In this document: piece after piece, positions 10,331-17,606 of the stretch
How the letters are laid out: each line of letters begins with the position of its first letter
Position numbering within the stretch: the first letter of the stretch is position 1
Assembly (NCBI GenBank): GCA_963839995.1
Contig: CAWIXH010000017.1
Location: forward strand, 124,001-188,000
Length of the DNA stretch: 64,000 nt
Source of the DNA: CAWIUB01 sp963839995
GTDB taxonomy: Bacteria > Actinomycetota > Actinomycetes > Mycobacteriales > Jatrophihabitantaceae
Direction: 5' to 3'
The notes under the pieces: generated by a model
Database searches by the model: none
What the model was told of the DNA's origin: nothing
What the model saw: only the letters and a program-made list of their open reading frames with translations
Translations under genes and position numbers: made by a program

Positions 10331-11437
10331 TCAGCCGTCGAACAGGGTGGGGCCAGCCGCGGCGTCGCGGGGCAGCGTCAGGTCCAGATGAACCCACGCC
10401 GCCGGGGTGGCCACCCGGCCGCGAGGCGTGCGGGCGAGCAGCCCAGCGCGGACCAGGAAGGGCTCGGCAACCTCTTCGACCGTCTCGACCTCTTCGCCCA
10501 CGGCGACGGCAATCGTGCCAACGCCCACCGGACCGCCGCCGAACCGCCGCACCAGCACGTCGAGCACGGCCCGGTCCAGCCGGTCCAGGCCCAGCTCGTC
10601 CACGTCGTAGACGGCCAGGGCCTCGCGGGCAACCCGCTCGGTGACCACCCCGTCGGCCCGCACCTCGGCGTAATCCCGGACGCGGCGCAGCAGCCGGTTG
10701 GCGATTCGCGGGGTGCCGCGAGACCGCCCGGCGATCTCCACCGCGCCGTCCGCCTTCAAGGGCACCCCGAGCAGCGCCGCCGAGCGGTGCAAGATCCGTT
10801 CCAGGTCAGCGACGTCATAGAAGTCCAGGTGCCCGGTGAACCCGAACCGGTCGCGCAGCGGGCCGGTCAGCAGACCGGCGCGAGTCGTGGCACCGACCAG
10901 GGTGAACGTCGCCAGGTCGAGCGGGATCGCGGTGGCGCCCGGGCCCTTGCCCACCATCACGTCGACCCGAAAGTCCTCCATAGCCATGTACAGCAGTTCT
11001 TCGGCCGGACGGGCGATGCGATGGATTTCGTCGATGAACAGTACTTCGCCGTGGGCGAGGCTGGTGAGCAACGCCGCCAGGTCGCCGGCGCGCTCGATCG
11101 CGGGCCCGCTGGTAACCCGGATCGACGTGCCGAGCTCCGTCGCGATGATCATCGCCAGGCTGGTCTTGCCGAGACCGGGCGGACCGCTCAGCAGCACGTG
11201 GTCAGGCGGCCGGCCGCGCCGCAGGGCGCTCTCCAGGACGAGCTCGAGCTGTTCGCGCACCTTCGGCTGGCCGGGGAATTCGGCCAGCCGCTTGGGCCGC
11301 AGGCTGGCCTCGACCTCGCGCTCGTCCGGGGCGGGCAGCGGCGAGACGAGGTCCTCGTCCGCCGCCTCGTCCGCCGCCTCGTCCGCCGCCTCGTCCGCCG
11401 CCTCGCCAACCGCCTCGTCCGCCACCTCACTCGCCAT
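10331..11437 (-). CDS. ruvB: Holliday junction DNA helicase RuvB
   Basis: A AAA+ motor for branch migration in complex with RuvA. The Walker A GPPGLGKTS, Walker B LFIDEIHR, sensor GATTRAG and arginine-finger-region GPLRDRFGF are all present, followed by the winged-helix C-terminal domain. From the ATG at 11437 it has 368 residues against about 344 in mycobacteria. The extra length is an acidic N-terminus encoded by a 12-bp tandem repeat (repeated EAAD). A GTG at 11509 would add 24 residues translated from the palindromic element. Neither start has a strong Shine-Dalgarno, so the start is uncertain. Confidence 0.93.
   Translation of the reverse strand: MASEVADEAVGEAADEAADEAADEAADEDLVSPLPAPDEREVEASLRPKRLAEFPGQPKVREQLELVLESALRRGRPPDHVLLSGPPGLGKTSLAMIIATELGTSIRVTSGPAIERAGDLAALLTSLAHGEVLFIDEIHRIARPAEELLYMAMEDFRVDVMVGKGPGATAIPLDLATFTLVGATTRAGLLTGPLRDRFGFTGHLDFYDVADLERILHRSAALLGVPLKADGAVEIAGRSRGTPRIANRLLRRVRDYAEVRADGVVTERVAREALAVYDVDELGLDRLDRAVLDVLVRRFGGGPVGVGTIAVAVGEEVETVEEVAEPFLVRAGLLARTPRGRVATPAAWVHLDLTLPRDAAAGPTLFDG
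11353..11424. repeat. 12-bp tandem repeat within the ruvB N-terminus
   Basis: Four perfect copies of CCTCGTCCGCCG (11353-11400) are followed by two degenerate copies (11401-11424). On the coding strand each perfect unit encodes A-D-E-A, giving a repetitive acidic stretch before the RuvB core. The length is a multiple of three, so unit gain or loss would keep the frame. Replication slippage is a likely origin. Confidence 0.85.
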
Positions 11438-11440
11438 TCC

Positions 11441-11492
11441 CGAGTTGTTCGACACAGCGCGCTTCCCGACGCGCCGACGGTCGAACAACTCG
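11441..11492. repeat. Palindromic element, copy A (before ruvB)
   Basis: Arms CGAGTTGTTCGA (11441-11452) and TCGAACAACTCG (11481-11492) are perfect inverted repeats around a GC-rich 28-nt centre. The element ends 3 nt before the ruvB ATG. Copies B and C share the arms and are placed the same way. Confidence 0.8.
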
Positions 11493-11597
11493 CCGGATGA
11501 GGCGCTCACCGGCCCACCCGCTCTCGATCACGTTTTCCCCGCAGTTGGACGCTGTACGGCGGCCAGAGCGTCGTATCGCGGGGAGGAGCTGATCCAT

Positions 11598-12206
11598 TCA
11601 TCGCGTTCTGCCTAGCAACTGGATGGTTCGGCGCAGCAGGGCCGACACGTCTGGAGTGTCGCCGGCCTCGTCGGCCACGAGGTCGATCGCGTCCATGGCC
11701 TCCTTGCCGGTGAAACCGAGCCCCGCCAGCGCGTGTCGCAGCTGGTCCCGCCACGGCGCGACCGGCATCACACCGGCCACCTCGGCCTCGCCGTCGGTCG
11801 CATCGACGGCCCCGATCCGATCGCGCAACTCCAGGACGATGCGCTCGGCGCCCTTTCGCCCGATGCCGGGCACCCGGGTGAGCGAAGCGAGGTCACCCAT
11901 GACGATCGCGCGGCGCACCTCGCGCGGCGGATGCACCGCCAGGATCGTCTGCGCAAGCCTGGGGCCGACGCCGTTCGCGGTTTGCAACAGCTCGAACAGC
12001 GCCCGCTCGTCGTCGTCGGCGAAGCCGTAGAGGGTGAGCGAGTCCTCGCGGACGACCAGGCTGGTGGCAAGGCGCGCGGCGTCGCCCACTCGCAGCCTGG
12101 CCAGGGTGCCGGGTGAGCACGAGACGGCGAGCCCCATCCCGCCGACCTCGACGACCGCACCGTCGGGACCGAGGGCGGCCACCATGCCGTGCACGCTCGC
12201 GATCAT
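11598..12206 (-). CDS. ruvA: Holliday junction-binding protein RuvA
   Basis: A 202-residue junction-binding subunit that loads RuvB. It has an N-terminal OB fold (MIASVHGMVAALG), paired helix-hairpin-helix motifs including GVGPRLAQTILA and VPGIGRKGAERIVLELRD, and a C-terminal RuvB-binding helical domain ending in LRRTIQLL. The ATG at 12204-12206 is the conserved family start; the upstream extension of the frame lies over ruvC and is rejected. It follows ruvC after 7 nt and belongs to the LexA-controlled ruvCAB operon. Confidence 0.95.
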   Translation of the reverse strand: MIASVHGMVAALGPDGAVVEVGGMGLAVSCSPGTLARLRVGDAARLATSLVVREDSLTLYGFADDDERALFELLQTANGVGPRLAQTILAVHPPREVRRAIVMGDLASLTRVPGIGRKGAERIVLELRDRIGAVDATDGEAEVAGVMPVAPWRDQLRHALAGLGFTGKEAMDAIDLVADEAGDTPDVSALLRRTIQLLGRTR

Positions 12207-12213
12207 CGACGAA

Positions 12214-12729
12214 TCACCGTGCCATCGTGCCCGCCGCGGCCACCAGCCGGGACTGCGCCGCGCCGCGCCACAGCTGACAGATCGCCAGCGCCAGCGCGTC
12301 GGACGCATCGGCCGGGCGCGGCGCCTCGGGCAGCCTCAGCAGCCGGCTCACCATCGCACCCACCTGCGCCTTGCCCGCCGACCCCGATCCGGTCACCGCC
12401 GCCTTGACTTCACTCGGCGTGTGCAGGGCGACCGGCGTCCCCGCCCGGGTCGCAGCGACGATGGCCAGGCCCGCCACCTGCGCGGTGCCCATCACCGTCC
12501 GGACGTTCTGCTGGCTGAACACCCGCTCGACCGCCACGACGTCCGGCCGGAACCGGCCCATGGCGGCGGCCAGCGCGTCGGCGAGGGCCAGCAGGCGCTC
12601 GCTGACGTCGGCATCGGACGCGGTGCGCACCACCGCGACACTGACCAGCGACAGCGTCCGGCCGGGCGCGCCGTCGACGACCCCGATGCCACAACGCGTC
12701 ATACCGGGGTCGATGCCGAGAACCCGCAC
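12214..12729 (-). CDS. ruvC: Holliday junction resolvase RuvC
   Basis: A 171-residue endonuclease that cuts Holliday junctions. The acidic catalytic residues are visible: D7 in LGIDPG, E69 in VVAVERVF, and D141/D144 in DASDALALAI. The start is GTG at 12727-12729, supported by GGAGG 4 nt upstream and by family length. It is the first gene of ruvC-ruvA-ruvB. A perfect LexA box lies 12 nt before the start, so DNA-damage induction is expected. Confidence 0.95.
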   Translation of the reverse strand: MRVLGIDPGMTRCGIGVVDGAPGRTLSLVSVAVVRTASDADVSERLLALADALAAAMGRFRPDVVAVERVFSQQNVRTVMGTAQVAGLAIVAATRAGTPVALHTPSEVKAAVTGSGSAGKAQVGAMVSRLLRLPEAPRPADASDALALAICQLWRGAAQSRLVAAAGTMAR

Positions 12730-12741
12730 GGAACCTCCATC

Positions 12742-12757
12742 TCGAACGAACGTTCGA
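12742..12757. promoter_or_regulatory. LexA (SOS) box of ruvCAB
   Basis: TCGAAC-GAAC-GTTCGA matches exactly the actinobacterial LexA consensus TCGAAC-N4-GTTCGA. It lies between ruvC (GTG at 12729) and the divergent M50 gene. A TAGTGT -10-like hexamer on the minus strand abuts it, so bound LexA would cover the ruvC start site. Confidence 0.9.
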
Positions 12758-12812
12758 CACACTACGACGCTTTCGCGATAGCGCACGGCGACACGCCCTA
12801 CTGTTGAGCGCC

Positions 12813-13571
12813 ATGTACACGCTGCCGACGCCGCGCCGACGGCGCATGCGGGTCAGCCCGGTGTTCCTCGCCGTTGTCGGACTCGGCGCGGTCGGCGGAG
12901 CGCTGGCGTGGCGGGACGTCCGTCTCGGCGTGTTCCTGCTGGTCGTGGGCGGCTGGCTCGTCTCGCTGTGCCTGCACGAGTTTGCGCACGCCTACGCGGC
13001 TTACCGGGCTGGCGACACCGACGTCGAGGCTGCCGGGTACCTCACCCTCAATCCGTTCCGGTACGCCCATCCGGTGCTGTCGGTCGCGCTTCCGTTGCTG
13101 TTCATCGCGCAGGGCGGCATCGGCCTGCCCGGCGGCGCCGTCTACCTGCACCGGCACGCGTTCCGGACCCGGTGGCAGCAGAGCCTGTCCGCCGGGGTCG
13201 GGCCGCTCGTCAATGTCCTGCTGGCCATCGTGCTGCTGACGATCGCTCGCGGGCACGCCGACGACCACCTGCGCTTCTGGTCGGGGATCGCCTTTCTCGG
13301 CTTCCTGCAGGTGAGCGCTGCGGTGCTCAACCTGTTGCCCATCCCTGGCCTGGACGGGTACGCGATCGTCGAGCCCTACCTCGAGCCGCAGACCGCCCGC
13401 TCACTTGAGCCGGTCAAGCCCTGGGGCATGCTCGGCGTGTTCGTGCTGCTACAAGTGAACCAGCTCAACGTGCGGTTCTTCGACACGGTGGAGTGGCTCT
13501 ACGACCGCACCGGCGCCCCGCAGGCGCTCTGGGCGGTCGGTTACCAACTGTTCCGGTTCTGGCGCACCTGA
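12813..13571 (+). CDS. Site-2 protease family (M50) membrane metalloprotease
   Basis: An intramembrane zinc protease of about 252 residues. The HEFAH motif (HExxH) is near residue 55 inside a hydrophobic segment, and the third zinc ligand motif NLLPIPGLDG is near 175. Around five transmembrane segments are visible, with no PDZ domain, which fits the short M50 subgroup. The ATG at 12813 lacks a ribosome site, but TACTGT lies 8 nt upstream, so the mRNA may be leaderless; a TTG at 12804 is the alternative. The substrate is unknown. Confidence 0.85.
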   Translation: MYTLPTPRRRRMRVSPVFLAVVGLGAVGGALAWRDVRLGVFLLVVGGWLVSLCLHEFAHAYAAYRAGDTDVEAAGYLTLNPFRYAHPVLSVALPLLFIAQGGIGLPGGAVYLHRHAFRTRWQQSLSAGVGPLVNVLLAIVLLTIARGHADDHLRFWSGIAFLGFLQVSAAVLNLLPIPGLDGYAIVEPYLEPQTARSLEPVKPWGMLGVFVLLQVNQLNVRFFDTVEWLYDRTGAPQALWAVGYQLFRFWRT

Positions 13572-13578
13572 CTGGCCA

Positions 13579-13629
13579 CGACTTCGGGAGTATCCGATCC
13601 AGGGGGTGAGCCGGATACTCCCGACGTCG
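13579..13629. terminator. Bidirectional terminator between the M50 gene and yebC
   Basis: The arms at 13579-13596 and 13612-13629 pair over 18 bp with one mismatch; the inner 12 bp, CGGGAGTATCCG/CGGATACTCCCG, are perfect. The loop is 15 nt. It lies between convergent stops at 13571 and 13639. Confidence 0.82.
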
Positions 13630-13638
13630 GCAGAGCGG

Positions 13639-14391
13639 TCAGCCGACGGACTCCATGATTTCGTCGCTGACGTCGAAGTTCGCGTAGACGTTCTGCACGT
13701 CGTCGCAGTCCTCGAGCGCGTCGATGAGGCGGAACACCTTGCGCGCGCCGTCCTCGTCGAGCGGCACCTGCACGCTCGGGATGAAGGCCTGCTCGGCCGA
13801 CTCGTAGTCGATGCCGGCGTCTTGCAGGGCGGTGCGCACCGGGACGAGGTCGGTGGCCTCGCTGACGACCTCGAACGAATCGCCCAGGTCGTTCACTTCT
13901 TCGGCCCCGGCGTCCAGCACGGCCGCCAGCACGTCGTCCTCCGAGATCGCGGCCTCCTTGGGGACGATCACCACGCCCTTGCGGGCGAACAGATAGGAGA
14001 CCGACCCCGGGTCGGCCATCGACCCGCCGTTGCGGGTCATCGCCGTACGGACCTCGCTCGCCGCGCGGTTGCGGTTGTCGGTCAGGCACTCGATGAGGAC
14101 GGCGACGCCGTTGGGCCCGTAGCCCTCGTAGGTGATCGTCTGCCAGTCCGAACCACCAGCCTCAGCCCCGGATCCGCGCTTGACCGCCCGCTCGATGTTA
14201 TCCATGGGCACAGACGTCTTGCGGGCCTTCTGGATCGCGTCGAAGAGCGTCGGGTTGCCGTCCGGGTCGCCACCGCCGGTGCGCGCGGCGACTTCGATGT
14301 TCTTGATGAGCTTGGCGAACAGCTTTCCCCTCTTGGCGTCGACCACTGCCTTCTTGTGCTTGGTGGTCGCCCATTTCGAGTGGCCGCTCAT
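13639..14391 (-). CDS. yebC: YebC/PmpR family protein (TACO1-like)
   Basis: A 250-residue protein of the three-domain YebC/PmpR/TACO1 family. It begins with the hallmark MSGHSKWATTKHKK and continues with RGKLFAKLIKNIEVAAR and TDNRNRAASEVRT. Members are described as transcription regulators and, more recently, as translation factors that ease ribosome stalling at proline-rich stretches. The ATG start is at 14389-14391. It lies between ruvC and pdxT as in mycobacteria, with an M50 gene and unrelated genes intervening. Confidence 0.93.
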   Translation of the reverse strand: MSGHSKWATTKHKKAVVDAKRGKLFAKLIKNIEVAARTGGGDPDGNPTLFDAIQKARKTSVPMDNIERAVKRGSGAEAGGSDWQTITYEGYGPNGVAVLIECLTDNRNRAASEVRTAMTRNGGSMADPGSVSYLFARKGVVIVPKEAAISEDDVLAAVLDAGAEEVNDLGDSFEVVSEATDLVPVRTALQDAGIDYESAEQAFIPSVQVPLDEDGARKVFRLIDALEDCDDVQNVYANFDVSDEIMESVG

Positions 14392-14461
14392 CGATGCCCG
14401 CCCTGGTCAGAGTCAATCCTGCTAATCGCGCCATCCTAGTGAGAGCGGCCCCTCCGCGATT

Positions 14462-14500
14462 GTGCAACCCTGGGCCGCCTGGCAGGGCCGAAAGTTGCAC
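14462..14500 (+). promoter_or_regulatory. Nested inverted repeat before the P-type ATPase
   Basis: GTGCAAC (14462-14468) pairs with GTTGCAC (14494-14500), and CCTG/CAGG pair inside it. It ends 12 nt before the ATPase ATG. It may be an operator or a leader hairpin; no function is shown. Confidence 0.35.
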
Positions 14501-14512
14501 GATTGGGACGAG

Positions 14513-16972
14513 ATGACGACCGACGCCGCCACGACCGCGCCGCTGACGCAGCCAGCATTCCGAACTGCGCCGGAGGGCTTGACCGAAGCACAGGTCGCCG
14601 AACGGGTCGCCGCCGGCCGCACGAACACGGTCGAGGCGCACACCAGCCGCACGATCGGCGAGATCGTCCGGGCGAACGTCTTTACCGTCTTCAACGGCCT
14701 GCTGGCGACCCTGTTCGTCATCATCCTGGCCACCGGGCGGTGGCAGAACGGACTATTCGGCCTGGTCATCCTGGCGAACTCGGCGATCGGCATCATCCAG
14801 GAAGTTCGCGCCAAACGCACACTGGACCGGCTGGCCGTGCTCAACGCACCGCGGGCCCGCATCGTGCGCGGTGGCGTGGTCAGCGAGGCCGAGGTCGGTG
14901 CGGTCGTAGCCGACGACCTGCTCGAGCTGCGAGCCGGCGACCAGGTGCCCGCCGACGGCGTGGTCACCGATTCAACCGGTCTGGAGATCGACGAGTCATT
15001 GCTGACGGGCGAATCCGATCCGGTCGCGAAGTCCGCCGACGACGAGGTCCGGTCGGGCTCGATCGTGGTCGCGGGGCAGGGCCGATTCCAGGCGACGGCG
15101 GTCGGTGCGGAGGCGTACGCGACCAAGCTCGCGGGCGAGGCACGTCGGTTCACTGTGGTGCATTCCGAGCTGGTTGCCGGCACGAACTTGCTGCTGCGGT
15201 GGATCTCGCTGGTGATGCTCGTGGTGGGCCCGTTCTTGCTGTGGAGCCAGTTCCGCAGCAAGGACAACGAAGGCTGGCAGGACGGCGTGACGGGGACGGT
15301 GGCCGCGCTGGTCGGCATGGTGCCCGAGGGGCTCGTCCTGCTGACCAGCCTGGCGTTCGTGATCGCAACCGTCTCGGTGGCCCGCAAACAGACCCTCGTG
15401 CAGGAATTGCCAGCGGTGGAAGGGCTCGCTCGGGTCGATGTGGTATGCCTGGACAAGACCGGCACGCTCACGCACGGCGACATCGGGTTCGACCGGTTGC
15501 AGATACTGGACGGCGCCGAGGAGGCCGACGTCCGAGACGCCCTGGCCCTGTCCGCCGGCGGTCCGGACGCGAACGCAACGTCGACCGCGCTTGCTGCCGA
15601 GTTCGGCTCGACGTCGTGGGCGCGCGCCGGCAGCATCCCGTTCTCGTCCGCGCGCAAGTGGTCGGCCGTGGCCGCAGATGGGCACGGCACCTGGGTACTC
15701 GGCGGCCCGGAGATGGTTCTGCCGCAGCCCGTCGACGACGTGCAGCGACGAGCCAGGGCCACGGCGGACGAGATTGCGGCCGCGGGCAGACGGGTGCTGC
15801 TGCTCGCCCATTCGCCGCACCAGCTGGACGATGACGCCGACGAAGCCGCTGCCCCGGCAACGCTGCCGCCGCAGCTGACACCGATGGCGCTGACGGTGCT
15901 GGCCGAGCGCGTCCGGGAGGACGCGTCTGACACGATGCGGTACTTCTCCGAGCAGGGCGTGGCGTTGAAGGTGATCTCCGGCGACAACCCGCGCACGGTG
16001 GGCTCGGTGGCGGCAAGCGTCGGCGTCCCGGGCGTGACGTCGGCATCCGACGGCATGGACGCGCGCGAGCTGCCGGATGACCTCGACGAGCTGGCCGACG
16101 TGCTCGACGGGCACAGCGTGTTCGGCCGCGTCACGCCGCAGCAGAAGCGCGCTGTGGTCGCGGCGTTGCAAAAGCGCGGCCACGTGGTGGCGATGACCGG
16201 CGACGGTGTCAACGACGCGCTGGCCCTCAAGGACGCCGACATCGGTGTGGCGATGGGCAACGGCTCCCCGGCGACCCGGGCCGTAGCGCAGCTCGTGCTG
16301 CTCGACGGCAAGTTCGCGCACCTGCCGGACGTCGTGGCCGAGGGCCGCCGCGTCATCGCCAACATCGAACGGGCGGCCAACCTGTTCCTGGTCAAGAACA
16401 TGTACTCGCTCGTGCTGGCGCTCATCATCGCGGTCACCGCCGAGGCGTATCCGCTCGCCCCGATCCAGCTGACGCTGATCTCGGCGGTGACGATCGGCAT
16501 CCCGGGCTTCTTCCTCGCGCTGGGCCCCAACCGGCGGCGTTACATTCCCGGCTTCCTGCACCGGGTGCTGCGCTTTGCGATACCTACCGGGCTGCTGATC
16601 GGAGTGGCCGCGTACGCCGGATACCGGACGATCCGGCTGCTGGACGACACCGCCGGGGTCGACGGCGGGCGCACGACAGCCGCGCTGGTCGTGTTGATCA
16701 TTTCGCTGTGGGTAGTGCTCGTGCTGGCTCGTCCGCTGGCGGGCTGGAAGCTGTTGCTGGTCGCCACAATGGCGGGCGCCGTCGCGGTGATCGTCGCCGT
16801 CCCGGCCCTGGCCACCGACATCTTCCTGCTGCACCCGACTCCGCTGCGCGCACTGGTCGCCGCGGCGATCGGCGGGGCGGGTGCCTTCCTGGTCGAGCTC
16901 GCCTACCGCGCTGTGGCGCTGGCTACCCGCCAGCGCGCCCGGTCCGGGCGGGCCAGTCGTTCCAATAGGTAA
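14513..16972 (+). CDS. ctpE: P-type cation-transporting ATPase, CtpE-like
   Basis: An 819-residue P-type ATPase. TGES (165-168) marks the actuator domain, PEGL (271-274) the ion-site helix 4, DKTGTLT (314-320) the phosphorylated aspartate, and MTGDGVNDALALKDADIGVAMG the hinge. About ten helices flank these, with no N-terminal heavy-metal domain. The GMVPEGLVLLTSLAF form of helix 4 and the overall layout resemble mycobacterial CtpE, a calcium importer; calcium specificity is inference. The ATG at 14513 follows GGGACG. The C-terminal 50 nt overlap the nitroreductase gene on the other strand. Confidence 0.87.
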   Translation: MTTDAATTAPLTQPAFRTAPEGLTEAQVAERVAAGRTNTVEAHTSRTIGEIVRANVFTVFNGLLATLFVIILATGRWQNGLFGLVILANSAIGIIQEVRAKRTLDRLAVLNAPRARIVRGGVVSEAEVGAVVADDLLELRAGDQVPADGVVTDSTGLEIDESLLTGESDPVAKSADDEVRSGSIVVAGQGRFQATAVGAEAYATKLAGEARRFTVVHSELVAGTNLLLRWISLVMLVVGPFLLWSQFRSKDNEGWQDGVTGTVAALVGMVPEGLVLLTSLAFVIATVSVARKQTLVQELPAVEGLARVDVVCLDKTGTLTHGDIGFDRLQILDGAEEADVRDALALSAGGPDANATSTALAAEFGSTSWARAGSIPFSSARKWSAVAADGHGTWVLGGPEMVLPQPVDDVQRRARATADEIAAAGRRVLLLAHSPHQLDDDADEAAAPATLPPQLTPMALTVLAERVREDASDTMRYFSEQGVALKVISGDNPRTVGSVAASVGVPGVTSASDGMDARELPDDLDELADVLDGHSVFGRVTPQQKRAVVAALQKRGHVVAMTGDGVNDALALKDADIGVAMGNGSPATRAVAQLVLLDGKFAHLPDVVAEGRRVIANIERAANLFLVKNMYSLVLALIIAVTAEAYPLAPIQLTLISAVTIGIPGFFLALGPNRRRYIPGFLHRVLRFAIPTGLLIGVAAYAGYRTIRLLDDTAGVDGGRTTAALVVLIISLWVVLVLARPLAGWKLLLVATMAGAVAVIVAVPALATDIFLLHPTPLRALVAAAIGGAGAFLVELAYRAVALATRQRARSGRASRSNR

Positions 16973-17588
16973 TCTGCTCGATCGGACGGCGAGCAGCCGG
17001 TTTGAAGTCACCGCCGATTGTATACGCGACCGGGATCATGGCCGCCTGCGTGACGTTGTCGGGGATACCGAGCAGGTGCGCCGTCTCCCGCTCATGAGCC
17101 AGATGGAACGTCGTCCAGACCGAGCCCAGCCCCCGCGAGCGCAGCGCGAGCATGAAGCTCCAGATCGCCGGCATGATCGAGCCGAAGAACGGTGCGGCCT
17201 CGGCGACATCGGTGATCCGGCCGTACTGGCAAGGGATCACCAGCACCGGTACCCGGTCGATCACGTCGACGAGGTACTGCGACGAAGAGCGCACTCGGGC
17301 CATCTGCTCGTCCCGGACCGGTACCTGGGCTTTGGCCTTCATGTACTCCGCGCTGCCCGAGCGGTAGAACTCGCCGAGCTTGGATCGCTTGTCCGGGTCG
17401 GTGACGACGACGAAACGCCAGCCCTGGGTGTTGCCTCCTGTGGGCGCTTGGGTCGCCAGCCGCAGGCAGTCCAGGATCACCTCATGCTCGACCGGGCGGA
17501 CCAGGTCGAGACGCTTGCGGACCGCCCTTGTGGTCGAGAGCAGATGGTCGGTGGCTGCGATATCGATGGGCGTCGTCACGCCGGACAC
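16923..17588 (-). CDS. Nitroreductase family protein
   Basis: A 221-residue FMN-dependent oxidoreductase. STTRAVRKRLDL (about 18-29) is the nitroreductase phosphate-binding region, followed by APTGGNTQGWRFVVV (about 48-62), and LGSVWTT in the C-terminal half. Members reduce nitro groups, quinones or enones with NAD(P)H, and some actinobacterial members use F420. The gene ends inside the last 50 nt of the convergent ATPase gene, leaving no room for a terminator between them. The substrate cannot be told. Confidence 0.85.
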   Translation of the reverse strand: MSGVTTPIDIAATDHLLSTTRAVRKRLDLVRPVEHEVILDCLRLATQAPTGGNTQGWRFVVVTDPDKRSKLGEFYRSGSAEYMKAKAQVPVRDEQMARVRSSSQYLVDVIDRVPVLVIPCQYGRITDVAEAAPFFGSIMPAIWSFMLALRSRGLGSVWTTFHLAHERETAHLLGIPDNVTQAAMIPVAYTIGGDFKPAARRPIEQITYWNDWPARTGRAGG

Positions 17589-17606
17589 GCTAGCTGGACG
17601 GCTTCG

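Noticed and set aside
11353..11424. 12-bp repeats as a CRISPR or non-coding satellite
   Set aside because: Units are too short, have no spacers, and read in frame as the RuvB N-terminus.
11441..11492. Palindromic element copies as LexA boxes
   Set aside because: Arms contain GTTCGA and TCGAAC, but in the reverse order and over 20 nt apart, unlike TCGAAC-N4-GTTCGA at 12742.
14422..17011. Two very long minus-strand frames (about 670-700 codons) opposite the P-type ATPase
   Set aside because: Low-complexity Ser/Arg/Thr or Arg/Gly/Asp translations typical of shadows; the ATPase has full motifs on the other strand.
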